Source: Chryseobacterium sp. CY350 (lineage in GTDB: Bacteria; Bacteroidota; Bacteroidia; Flavobacteriales; Weeksellaceae). Taken from it: DNA of 64,000 nt. Made by a program: the position numbers and the translations under genes. A model generated the notes under the pieces. The model was not told the origin of the DNA. It saw only the letters and a program-made list of their open reading frames with translations, and made no database searches. Below are positions 36,236 through 44,816 of the stretch, one piece after another (within the stretch, counting starts at the first letter, position 1; the number at the start of each line of letters is the position of its first letter). The DNA lies in NCBI RefSeq assembly GCF_027945075.1, contig NZ_CP116034.1, forward strand, positions 2,976,001 to 3,040,000, given 5' to 3'.

Positions 36236-36937
36236 TTAGTTTCCATTTAAAAATATTACTAACCTTTTTAAATCTTCTTCTTTATCAAATCGCACTTTAA
36301 TTTCTTTGAAAAAAGAGTTCAATGCTTCTTTCTTGTCGGGAAACTGTTCCATAATTTCTCTCTTGTTATTAGGACGCTTCATAAATCCTTTTTCAGTATT
36401 AATATAAAAAGTTGGATTTAAAATATTGAAGTTCGCTTGTCTATCCGTCGCGTAAGAATTTGCTGCAGGAACGAAGTCGTTAAATTTGGCCTTTACTTTT
36501 TTATAGAGAGAATTTTTTCCTTTCACGATTTCGAAAAAATACCCTTTTAAATCATCATCAACGTTCAATTTAATTAACGTTTGATTTGTATCAGAAAATC
36601 TTATTTTAGTGAAAGGATTGTCGGGTAGCAGAGCCAAAACTTCATCCCCCTTCTTAAATTCAATATTATCAGAGTACGCATTGTAGCGTGCAGGCGCTGT
36701 TTCACCATTGTCTATGTCCGATATAATAAACGTGGCTTGAAAAAAGCCCTTATCTAAATAAGGAGAGCCTTGTATTTCGTCGTACGACAAACCTCTTTTT
36801 GAATTCGGAGAATCTACTTTAAAAAGAACACTGCCGGTAGATAATTGGCCACCGCTATATGATAACGCTGTGGTTTGCTGTGCACTTAGAGGTTGTAGAA
36901 ATAGTACAACGAAAAGACCTATAATTTTTCTTGTCAT
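36236..36937 (-). CDS. Exported protein of unknown function
   Basis: The protein has 233 residues. The N terminus MTRKIIGLFVVLFLQPLSAQ is a clear signal peptide with a cleavage site after about residue 19. The mature part is soluble-looking and beta-rich, with TGSVLFKVDSPNSKRGLSYDE, GFFQATFIISDIDNGE and a basic C-terminal helix region. No family is recognised. A search for homologues limited to Flavobacteriia would show whether it is lineage-specific. It is a single gene, convergent with infB through a shared terminator, and its upstream region contains a 12-bp palindrome (36962-36973). Confidence 0.75.
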   Translation of the reverse strand: MTRKIIGLFVVLFLQPLSAQQTTALSYSGGQLSTGSVLFKVDSPNSKRGLSYDEIQGSPYLDKGFFQATFIISDIDNGETAPARYNAYSDNIEFKKGDEVLALLPDNPFTKIRFSDTNQTLIKLNVDDDLKGYFFEIVKGKNSLYKKVKAKFNDFVPAANSYATDRQANFNILNPTFYINTEKGFMKRPNNKREIMEQFPDKKEALNSFFKEIKVRFDKEEDLKRLVIFLNGN

Positions 36938-37414
36938 TTTAAAAAATTTCTTGTAAAATTACGATATATATCGATTATAGTACTAATTTTCGACTAATAT
37001 TTAGTTAATTTAAAATTTAACTAAACTATCATAAAATTGTTGCTGTTTAATCTTTGTGATAATTACAATCCGTTTTCGAGCATATCTTTATTTTATCTTC
37101 ATTTAAAAATCAGAAAAAAATAGAAACTTATGATTTTGTATTATAACAATTTAAAATACTGGGAACATTTAAAGGTGCAAGAAAATATTTTAAAAATTTC
37201 GGGAATTATTGCACTGATTTACTTTACCTCACAATTGTTTGTGCAAATTCTATCAAAATTTCTTAATACTCATTCACAATTTTTTAAACTATACTATTGC
37301 ATTCTACAATTCTTAAAATTTATTAGCTATATTCGAAAAGATTAGACGTCTAATTTAAATAAAAAAAGAGTTTCTCATATTGAGAAACTCTTTTTTTATA
37401 GGGGAATCAACGCT
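36938..37414. other. Gene-free 477-bp stretch with palindromes and a weak ORF
   Basis: The segment is very AT-rich. It holds two 12-bp perfect palindromes (CGATATATATCG at 36962-36973 and TTAGACGTCTAA at 37342-37353) and the terminator hairpin at 37361-37397. A 71-codon open frame at 37130-37345 exists, but it has no promoter, no recognisable start context and unusually Tyr/Phe/Ile/Leu-rich composition, so it is not called as a gene. Confidence 0.5.
37361..37397 (-). terminator. Terminator of the protease gene
   Basis: A 17-bp perfect inverted repeat (AAAAAAAGAGTTTCTCA and its complement) with a 3-nt loop follows the protease stop by 18 bp. The symmetric A/T flanks mean it can work from either strand. 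Confidence 0.85.
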
Positions 37415-39337
37415 TTACTCTTTAATAAATTTAAAGCTTTTTATTTCTCCTTTTTTATTGATAAAGTTAGCAATGTAATTTCCTTTTACTAAATGACTAA
37501 TGCTAATTTTGTTATCAACTAGTTTTGAAGTTAATATCAATTTGCCGGATACATCATAAATATTAATAAGTAAATCTTTATCTTTTTCGTTGATCTGAAT
37601 ATAATTCTTGGCAGGGTTAGGATAAAAATCTACTTTAGTATCATTTGCTTTAATCTCTTCGTTAGTTGAAAGAGTAGCAAGGTTATCTGATGTGGCAATC
37701 AAACTAAAGTTTTGGCTACCTCCAGATAAAGTTCCTTTATGTGTAACTGTAATTGTGTATGTACCTGAAGGATTGTTGATGTCTACTCTTTCAAAATTGT
37801 CAACGTCATTTGTTCCCGAATTTGTAGCAACTCCCGAGGTATTATTCATGCCTTGAAGTTTCCAAGGATAGTAGTTAACTCCATTCTTAGATACTTTTAT
37901 ATCTAAATCATTAATTAAGTATTTTGTAGTTGGATCTACAGTTCCTGTGTTAATATCTGTAATGAGTGCTGCTGGATCTGTCCATGAAATTGAAATTTTC
38001 AAGGGGTTTGTTCCACTAGCAGTTATAGTTTTAGTATAAGTAGCAGTATTAAATAATGTAGGTTCTTCTATAACACTTTTATTATTTGTAGTGGAATTTT
38101 TATCACGAATTGCCATTGCTCCCTTTTGTGCATTTATTAAACCCCACCCAAAAGAATAATCAGGTCCAACAGCAAATCCTGCTTCATCTGCTGTGTGCAA
38201 GATTAACCCCTTAACTGTAGAAGACTTCATAAAACTACTGTAAAGTTGATTGTAGTATTGCTGAAGTAAAAGTACAACTCCTGTAACACCTGGAGAAGCC
38301 ATTGAGGTACCAGACATATATCCTAAAGCTGTATCAGATGATGAAAGCGTTGATAATACATTTACTCCTTTCATAGAAATGTCTGGCTTTATCCTGCCAT
38401 CATCTGATGGGCCCCAACTGCTAAACGGTGACATAACAACGCTTGAAGTATCTATATAAGGACTAACTTCATTTACAGCAGCAACAGTTATTATATTTTT
38501 AGCATTACCATGTCCAAAAATCATATCAAAACCTTCTTTAGTGTTTATTTGAACTGAGCCAGGAGCTGTTGTTTTATTACGATCATTCCCTGCCGAAATC
38601 ACAGGCAAATAATATGGATTATTATAACAGATGTCATCAATTACTTGTGCTCTAGAATCATAAGCTCCATAAAACCACAAGCTGCTTAGTTGTCCAATAC
38701 CATACGAATGATTAGAAACCAATAGTCCATTTGATGCTTGATCTAACATTTCGGTTAGATCAGAATCCCAATTATATGAGAGAATTGACGAATTGAAAGC
38801 GACACCTCTCACGTCAGGAAATAAACCTTTCGCTGCAATTGTTCCTGCTACATGTGTTGGGTGTGGCTGAAAATCTGTTCCGTCACCAAGCGTTATTTTA
38901 CTAGTGCTTCCTACCATAAATTCTTGATGTGTGCTTCTAGCGTTACCTCCATCCCAAACTCCGGCGATCATATTTTGACCCTGAATACTTATTCCCAAAC
39001 TTCCGCCGTTATACAAAGCAGTGGCTCTTGCAGTTGTAGCTGAACCAGCATTGGTAGTTCTTGCAAATATTTTTTCACCATTTGGCAATACATCTAAAAG
39101 TTCTTCAAGTCCTATTGCTCCAATTCTATTGCTTACTTGAAATGAGGGGTTTTGATGAATAAAGTTTTGCAATCTAATTTTTCTCTCTAAATCTTCATTT
39201 TGTAGATGTTTTGCTAATTCAAAATTTGCTTTTTTATTAGAATAAGTAGCAATGTTCTTTCTCTCTTCCAATGTCTGTGCATTAGAGACAATCGGAAGGA
39301 TAAGTGAAAAACACAGCAAATATGTAAATTTTTTCAT
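37415..39337 (-). CDS. Secreted S8 subtilisin-like serine protease with T9SS sorting domain
   Basis: The protein has 640 residues from the ATG at 39337; an upstream in-frame ATG at 39355 lies inside the -7 box. Signal peptide MKKFTYLLCFSLILPIVSNA, short propeptide-like region, then an S8 catalytic domain with D129 (GVWDGG), H152 (PTHVAGT), oxyanion Asn about 241 (ISAGND) and S335 (GTSMASP). A beta domain follows (about 440-555), and the last ~75 residues (YPNPAKNYIQI ... GNYIANF) are a type A T9SS sorting domain. It should be exported by Sec, passed through the outer membrane by T9SS and anchored or released. It is divergent from susC. Confidence 0.95.
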   Translation of the reverse strand: MKKFTYLLCFSLILPIVSNAQTLEERKNIATYSNKKANFELAKHLQNEDLERKIRLQNFIHQNPSFQVSNRIGAIGLEELLDVLPNGEKIFARTTNAGSATTARATALYNGGSLGISIQGQNMIAGVWDGGNARSTHQEFMVGSTSKITLGDGTDFQPHPTHVAGTIAAKGLFPDVRGVAFNSSILSYNWDSDLTEMLDQASNGLLVSNHSYGIGQLSSLWFYGAYDSRAQVIDDICYNNPYYLPVISAGNDRNKTTAPGSVQINTKEGFDMIFGHGNAKNIITVAAVNEVSPYIDTSSVVMSPFSSWGPSDDGRIKPDISMKGVNVLSTLSSSDTALGYMSGTSMASPGVTGVVLLLQQYYNQLYSSFMKSSTVKGLILHTADEAGFAVGPDYSFGWGLINAQKGAMAIRDKNSTTNNKSVIEEPTLFNTATYTKTITASGTNPLKISISWTDPAALITDINTGTVDPTTKYLINDLDIKVSKNGVNYYPWKLQGMNNTSGVATNSGTNDVDNFERVDINNPSGTYTITVTHKGTLSGGSQNFSLIATSDNLATLSTNEEIKANDTKVDFYPNPAKNYIQINEKDKDLLINIYDVSGKLILTSKLVDNKISISHLVKGNYIANFINKKGEIKSFKFIKE

Positions 39338-39354
39338 ATTGAGTATAATTTGCA

Positions 39355-39362
39355 CAAATATA
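39355..39362 (-). promoter_or_regulatory. -7 box of the protease gene
   Basis: The minus strand reads TATATTTG. Transcription would start near 39348, only about 10 nt before the ATG at 39337, which fixes that start and excludes the in-frame ATG at 39355. Confidence 0.6.
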
Positions 39363-39410
39363 TGTAAAATCTGTTACTATATAATTAATTATAAAATAAA
39401 AGTTAAAAAA

Positions 39411-39442
39411 TTTGGTGGTTTTAATAATTATTAACATATTTG
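39411..39442 (+). promoter_or_regulatory. Promoter of the susC-susD operon
   Basis: TTTG at 39411-39414 and CATATTTG at 39435-39442 (one mismatch to TAnnTTTG) are separated by 20 bp. A TTG codon at 39440 lies inside the -7 box, so translation is assigned to the ATG at 39470. Confidence 0.65.
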
Positions 39443-39469
39443 CACGAAATAATATTAAAATTTGTTAAT

Positions 39470-42346
39470 ATGAATGTTAAATTACGTGTGTTAACGGCTG
39501 GTGTACTATTCTTTACAGGACAGTTAGCTTTTGCTCAGAAGACTGACACTACAAAAGTAAAAGAAATTGAAGAAGTTGTTGTATTAGGGTATTCAAAAAC
39601 TATTACGAAAAAAACTTCAGCAGTTGCTTCTAATACGGTAAGTGATGTTTTCCTTGAAAATAGACCAAATCCCAATGTATTAACGGCTTTGCAGGGTTCT
39701 GCTCCCGGTGTTGTTATGAGTGGGGGGTCAGGTAGTCCCGGTTCCGCTAAATTTAGTTTGCTAATTAGAGGTACGAGTTCAATTAATGGTAATACAGATG
39801 CCTTGATTGTAATAGATGATGTTCCTTCAAATGCTTCTGAATACAGAAACTTAAATCCTAATGATATCGAATCAATGACTGTTCTGAAGGATGCTGCTGC
39901 TACTGCCATCTATGGTAACAGAGGAGCAAATGGAGTTGTTGTGATAAGAACAAAAAGAGGTAAGTTTAATAGTGCTCTTAAAGTAAGCTACACTGGTATG
40001 ACCGGCTTGTCATTGAGGCCTCTTGATAAGTATAATCTTGCAAATACCAATGAGTATTTGGATATTATGAGGGCTTATGGCTTAACTCCAAGTACTACTG
40101 CTACTCCTAATCCTTACGATCTTGCATTGGCGGGTCAGGCAGCGGGTGTTGATACAGATTGGAAGAAAGTGTTTTTTAAACCAGAAATGTTTCAATCACA
40201 TGATATAGCAGTTTCATCAGGTGGAGCTAACGTAACGTCATATACTTCTTTTGGTTATATGGAGCAAGGAGGTGCGGTGCCAACAACAGATTTTAAAAGA
40301 TTTACTGCGCGATCAAATATTCAGGCTAGATCAAAAGACGAAAAACTAACTGTAAACTCACAGATTGGTCTTGCTTTTTCAAGAAGAAATGAATTGTTTG
40401 AAGAGACCAGTTCTGCAATTAGAAACAATTCAGTACAGAATCCTCTTCTAGGTGTTTTGCAAGGATTACCATATTTGGCTCCTGGTGTTTATGCAAATGG
40501 TCAAGAATTATTCAATACTATAAAGACCAATTTTAATAATGGTAATAATATATACGTATTAGAAAACCTCTTGACTAGAGGTAATCTTCCAAACTTTGTT
40601 GATCAGATATCTATAACAGGTAACTTAGGGGCGTCTTATCAATTTACTAAGAATTTTAGCATAAATAATAAATTAGGTATAGATTACAGGCAGGGTGAAA
40701 GAATTTCCGGTAGAGCACCAGGGGCTTATTTAGCTTTAGCCACTCAAACATCTACTCAAAAGTTTACAGGAAGTGAGTCTCAAGCAACGACCAGAGATTT
40801 AAGCATCAATAATGTGGTATCTGCTTCATACAATGGGCAGGCGGGTGAGCATACTGTAGATGCTACAGTAAGTATGGAATATAACAAAGTGCACTATAGA
40901 ACTACTTCCAGAACACAAAATGGTCTAGATCCGAGAACTTATATTCCTGGATCTGGTACTGGCTACGTACCGTTTGATAATCCAAACTATCTTCCTTCTG
41001 TAGGTGCTTCTAGACTGGTTGCGGGTACGCTTGCTTATTTTGCAAATGCAAACTACGATTATGCCGGAAAATACGGTTTCAGTGGAACTTTAAGAAGAGA
41101 TGCAAGTTATAGATTCGTTGGAGATAATCAATGGGCTACTTATTGGGCTGTTGCTGGAAGATGGAATATTGATCAGGAAAACTTCATGGAGGGTTCTACA
41201 TTCAGTGTTCTAAAACTAAGAGCATCATATGGTACTAATGGTAACCAAAATATCATTGCTGCCGGAGCTGGTTCAAACCCTTTGTTGACTGCAACTAGTA
41301 TTGTAAGAGATCAATATACTTCTCCAATAGGTTATGGTAATGCTCTTGGATCAGGATTTGGTTATGGAAATCCAAGAGTGCAGTGGGAAGATGTAGCGCA
41401 GGCTAATATTGGATTAGACTTTACTTTACTAAGTAATAAGTTGGAAGGTACATTTGATATATATAATAAGAGAACAACAAATCTCTTCAGTACTTTTCCG
41501 GTGTCTGGTGTAGCTGGTACTTATGGAATAAATGGTAACAATGGAACAATGACCAATAAAGGTGTTGAACTTGGATTGCGTTATAATATTCTCAACAAGG
41601 ACGGTGTGAAGTTTAGTATCTTTGCTAATGGTGCTTACAATCAGAACAAAATTAATGAATTTATTACAAATGGAGATCCAGCTCCTGGAACAACTACTAC
41701 AATTGCCGGTCATCAGCTGAGTGAATGGTATGTTTACAAATATGCCGGTGTTAATAAAAGTAATGGTAATTTGCTATTCTATACAAAAGATGGTGGAGTT
41801 ACAGAATCACCAGATGTTATTGATGCTCAATATTTAGAAGTAAGTCCTATTCCTAAATATGCAGGTAGTTTTGGTTTTGAAAGTGGATACAAAGGTTTCT
41901 TCCTTGATGCTTTATTTACATTCCAACAAGGAATTAAAAAATTTGATAATGCTTTATACTGGTTAGCTAATCCAGAAGGATTAGGATCAAATGCTGTAGG
42001 ATCTGCTAATCTTTCAACAGATTTGTTAGATGCTTGGAGCCAAAGTAATAGCAATAGTGATGTGCCTAATTTAAGAGCAACAAACTGGGGGTTCACCGCA
42101 GACTCAGATTATTTTATAAAGGATGCGTCATTTGTTAAAGTGAGATCTGTTACAGTAGGATATCAGCTTACCAGAGATATGTTAAGAAACTTACCTATTA
42201 CGGGTATGAGAGTTTATGTACAGGCTGAAAATATTTACACATGGACAAAATGGAGAGGTTTCGACCCCGAACCTATCACAGGATCTAATTTAAGCGTTTA
42301 TCCAAATCCAAGGATGTTTACTTTAGGGGTAAAAGTTGATTTTTAA
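39470..42346 (+). CDS. SusC/RagA family TonB-linked outer membrane protein
   Basis: The protein has 958 residues. After a signal peptide (MNVKLRVLTAGVLFFTGQLAFA) there is a TonB-box-like EIEEVVVLGY (about 34-43), a plug domain with LLIRGTSSINGNTDALIVID (about 100-119) and DIESMTVLKDAAATAIYGNRGANGV, and a long beta-barrel ending with a C-terminal aromatic (VDF). The carboxypeptidase-like N-terminal extension often present in the family is missing, so the protein is at the shorter end. It is a TonB-dependent importer for large substrates, paired with SusD 14 bp downstream. The substrate is unknown. Confidence 0.95.
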   Translation: MNVKLRVLTAGVLFFTGQLAFAQKTDTTKVKEIEEVVVLGYSKTITKKTSAVASNTVSDVFLENRPNPNVLTALQGSAPGVVMSGGSGSPGSAKFSLLIRGTSSINGNTDALIVIDDVPSNASEYRNLNPNDIESMTVLKDAAATAIYGNRGANGVVVIRTKRGKFNSALKVSYTGMTGLSLRPLDKYNLANTNEYLDIMRAYGLTPSTTATPNPYDLALAGQAAGVDTDWKKVFFKPEMFQSHDIAVSSGGANVTSYTSFGYMEQGGAVPTTDFKRFTARSNIQARSKDEKLTVNSQIGLAFSRRNELFEETSSAIRNNSVQNPLLGVLQGLPYLAPGVYANGQELFNTIKTNFNNGNNIYVLENLLTRGNLPNFVDQISITGNLGASYQFTKNFSINNKLGIDYRQGERISGRAPGAYLALATQTSTQKFTGSESQATTRDLSINNVVSASYNGQAGEHTVDATVSMEYNKVHYRTTSRTQNGLDPRTYIPGSGTGYVPFDNPNYLPSVGASRLVAGTLAYFANANYDYAGKYGFSGTLRRDASYRFVGDNQWATYWAVAGRWNIDQENFMEGSTFSVLKLRASYGTNGNQNIIAAGAGSNPLLTATSIVRDQYTSPIGYGNALGSGFGYGNPRVQWEDVAQANIGLDFTLLSNKLEGTFDIYNKRTTNLFSTFPVSGVAGTYGINGNNGTMTNKGVELGLRYNILNKDGVKFSIFANGAYNQNKINEFITNGDPAPGTTTTIAGHQLSEWYVYKYAGVNKSNGNLLFYTKDGGVTESPDVIDAQYLEVSPIPKYAGSFGFESGYKGFFLDALFTFQQGIKKFDNALYWLANPEGLGSNAVGSANLSTDLLDAWSQSNSNSDVPNLRATNWGFTADSDYFIKDASFVKVRSVTVGYQLTRDMLRNLPITGMRVYVQAENIYTWTKWRGFDPEPITGSNLSVYPNPRMFTLGVKVDF

Positions 42347-42360
42347 ATTAAATTATTACA

Positions 42361-43890
42361 ATGAAAAAAATATTTTATATATTATCAGTTTTTCTAGTGA
42401 TGACATCTTGCAAGGATGCACTAGATATAGTTCAGGATTTTGAAATTAATGATCCCGCGGTTGCTTTTAAGACAGCGGATGACATGAAATTATTTCTTAA
42501 TGGTAACGTTTATCCTTCTGTTGATCCGTCCAATGAAATATTCTTTACATCTGTGTTTACAGATGAAATAGGTTTTGGCCCTGCAGGAGTTAGTACAAGT
42601 GATATTCAAACTCATAGATGGGTTTTAAATTCAACTTCAGGTGACGCGGCAGGTGTATGGGTCAGCAACTATAACATAATTAATAAAGTTAATATCCTTT
42701 TAGATAGAAGTAAGCTAATTAATTATAATAGTCTTGATGCTACAAATCAAGCAACTTATACTGCAGTATTAGTACACGCAAGAGCGTTGAGAGCATATGC
42801 GTACATTACATTAGAAGCATACTTTTCACCCAATATGAAGGATCCTAATGCATTGGGTGTTGCATTAAGCACACAACCTGCAGATATTTTTGGAACAAAA
42901 TTACCAAGAGTAAAGAATTCTGAAATTTTTGCTTTGATAGAATCAGATTTACAGTATGCACTTACTAATTTTACAGCTACAAGTGTAGCTGCTGGAACAG
43001 GTACTCAGTTGCAACATTATTTAGAGAAGCGCGCTATCAATGCGATTGCTGCAAGATATTATAATTACAAAGGTGATGATGTCAATGCAAAAATCAATGC
43101 TACTGCTGCTATGACAGGATTTCTTCCAACTCCTGTAGCTAGTTATGCAACTATGTGGAATGATACTACAAGAGGAGAAATATTGTGGTCATTATACAGA
43201 CCAAATAGTGCGGTCGGTGCATGGTCCAATATTGCTGGTCTGTGGACAACTAATTCTACTGATATTAATGGTTCAGTAAATTTTGATATGAGTAGAAAGT
43301 TACTCTCTCTTTATGGTACCCCTGGCCCTAATGGTGATATTAGACGTGATGTATTTGTTGATGCAACAAGTACCTTTGATCAATTCTATCCGAATGGTCC
43401 AAATCCCAGAGAAGATGATGTTATTGTAATAAATAAATATCCTGGTAAAACGGCTCCACTAGCTAATGCAACTATGCAATTAAGAAATGATATTAAAATG
43501 GTAAGATTATCTGAAATGTATTTTATCATGGCGGAAGTTGCTGTGCACGAAGGTAATTTGACGGTTGCAGCATCTAATATAACTACCATTCGTCAAAGAA
43601 GATCAAAATCAGGAGTGACCCCTGCAATCACTTATACTTCTGCTCAACAGGCGTACGCAGATATTCTGTTAGAAAGAAGAAAGGAGTTAAGTCTTGAGGG
43701 GCATCGTTATTTAGATTTAAAAAGAATGGGGGTGGCAGCAGGTGTTGGTATAGACAGAGACAAATATGACGATGATAATCAAGGTTTACCTCTTACATTA
43801 CCTGCTAGTGATTATAGATTTACTCTTCCTATTCCATTGGAAGAGATTAATGCAAATCCTAATATTCAACAAAACCCAGGTTATAATTAA
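42361..43890 (+). CDS. SusD/RagB family outer membrane lipoprotein
   Basis: The protein has 509 residues. A lipoprotein signal MKKIFYILSVFLVMTSC places the lipidated Cys at 17. The tetratricopeptide-like SusD fold is supported by ALRAYAYITLEAYFS (about 143-157), the NAIAARYYNYKGD segment and the C-terminal hallmarks RRKELSLEGHRYLDLKRMG and LPIPLEEINANPNIQQNPGYN. It lies 14 bp after the SusC gene and forms the lid of the SusCD importer at the cell surface. Confidence 0.95.
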   Translation: MKKIFYILSVFLVMTSCKDALDIVQDFEINDPAVAFKTADDMKLFLNGNVYPSVDPSNEIFFTSVFTDEIGFGPAGVSTSDIQTHRWVLNSTSGDAAGVWVSNYNIINKVNILLDRSKLINYNSLDATNQATYTAVLVHARALRAYAYITLEAYFSPNMKDPNALGVALSTQPADIFGTKLPRVKNSEIFALIESDLQYALTNFTATSVAAGTGTQLQHYLEKRAINAIAARYYNYKGDDVNAKINATAAMTGFLPTPVASYATMWNDTTRGEILWSLYRPNSAVGAWSNIAGLWTTNSTDINGSVNFDMSRKLLSLYGTPGPNGDIRRDVFVDATSTFDQFYPNGPNPREDDVIVINKYPGKTAPLANATMQLRNDIKMVRLSEMYFIMAEVAVHEGNLTVAASNITTIRQRRSKSGVTPAITYTSAQQAYADILLERRKELSLEGHRYLDLKRMGVAAGVGIDRDKYDDDNQGLPLTLPASDYRFTLPIPLEEINANPNIQQNPGYN

Positions 43891-43904
43891 TAATATAGAA
43901 TTCT

Positions 43905-44723
43905 ATGAAAAAAATCGCATTTTTAATATTTGCCTCTCTTATTTTCCTGTTAAACAGTTGTAAAGATGAGGCCGCAGTTTACGAGGGTCAATCATATTTG
44001 CATTTTAACAAAGGTGTAAGTAGCGATGCAGCTGTGACAGGCGGAACAGGTTCTAATACAGTTAATATCGAATTTGGCACGATTACACCGGTTTCTGGAG
44101 CATCACAAGTTAAATTAGTTGTTGATACAAGTGTTTCAACTGCTGTTGAAGGTACTGACTTTCAAATTATAAATCAGAATACAACAGTTAATGCTGGTGA
44201 AATTGGAGGGAAATTTCAGGTGAAATTACTTGAATCTGGTGCAACTCTTACACCTAAATTGATTGTATTTAAATTACAGTCTTCATCAATTCCTAATGCT
44301 ACGTTTGATCAAACTTATATTTTAACATATAAAAAAGTATGTCCATCAGCTTTAGCTGGTTCGTATCAGTATTCAACTGTAAATGCATTTACTCCTGACG
44401 GAGGATCTACTACTGTACCGGGTCCCTTGACAGGTAGTGTAGTTTTCACTGAAGTAAGTGCTGGTGTATATGCAATTTCAGATTCTAGCTTTGGAGCTTT
44501 TGCATTTTTTCCTGGTTATGCCGCGACTTCTACGGGGGTAAGAATTGCTGATGTATGTGGTAAACTATCTTTTACAACTGCCAATCAATATGGTGATACA
44601 TTTACAATTTCCAATGTTGTTGTAAATGGCAATAAGCTAACATTCAAATGGACTACATCATATGGTGAGACTGCTACCACAACTCTAACAAAGAGTAATG
44701 GTAATTGGCCAGCATTGTACTAA
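43905..44723 (+). CDS. Surface lipoprotein of a SusCD operon (putative ligand-binding)
   Basis: The protein has 272 residues with a lipoprotein signal (MKKIAFLIFASLIFLLNSC, Cys at 19). The first half resembles a Calx-beta/Ig-like domain (VEGTDFQI around 80, then LTPKLIVFKLQSS), the second half is a beta-rich domain with paired Cys residues (VCPSALAGSYQYST and RIADVCGKLS). It is the third gene of the operon, in the position of SusE/F-like accessory lipoproteins that bind substrate at the surface. The domain family was not named with certainty. Confidence 0.8.
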   Translation: MKKIAFLIFASLIFLLNSCKDEAAVYEGQSYLHFNKGVSSDAAVTGGTGSNTVNIEFGTITPVSGASQVKLVVDTSVSTAVEGTDFQIINQNTTVNAGEIGGKFQVKLLESGATLTPKLIVFKLQSSSIPNATFDQTYILTYKKVCPSALAGSYQYSTVNAFTPDGGSTTVPGPLTGSVVFTEVSAGVYAISDSSFGAFAFFPGYAATSTGVRIADVCGKLSFTTANQYGDTFTISNVVVNGNKLTFKWTTSYGETATTTLTKSNGNWPALY

Positions 44724-44744
44724 TAAATTATTTTTATTATAAAA

Positions 44745-44777
44745 TTATCCCTGCTCGTAAGTGCAGGGATTTTTTAT
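44745..44777 (+). terminator. Terminator of the susCD operon
   Basis: ATCCCTGC at 44747-44754 and GCAGGGAT at 44763-44770 form an 8-bp stem with an 8-nt loop, followed by a run of T. Confidence 0.85.
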
Positions 44778-44791
44778 TGATGTAAATTTCA

Positions 44792-44799
44792 TATTTTTG
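44792..44799 (+). promoter_or_regulatory. -7 box upstream of the porin gene
   Basis: TATTTTTG is a perfect TAnnTTTG box 17 bp before the ATG. No -33 element at normal spacing was found. Confidence 0.5.
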
Positions 44800-44816
44800 T
44801 TGTTACAAATTATCCA

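Noticed and set aside
37130..37345. Open frame of 71 codons on the plus strand in the gap between two genes
   Set aside because: No promoter box, no family pattern, Tyr/Phe/Ile-rich composition expected from translating AT-rich DNA.
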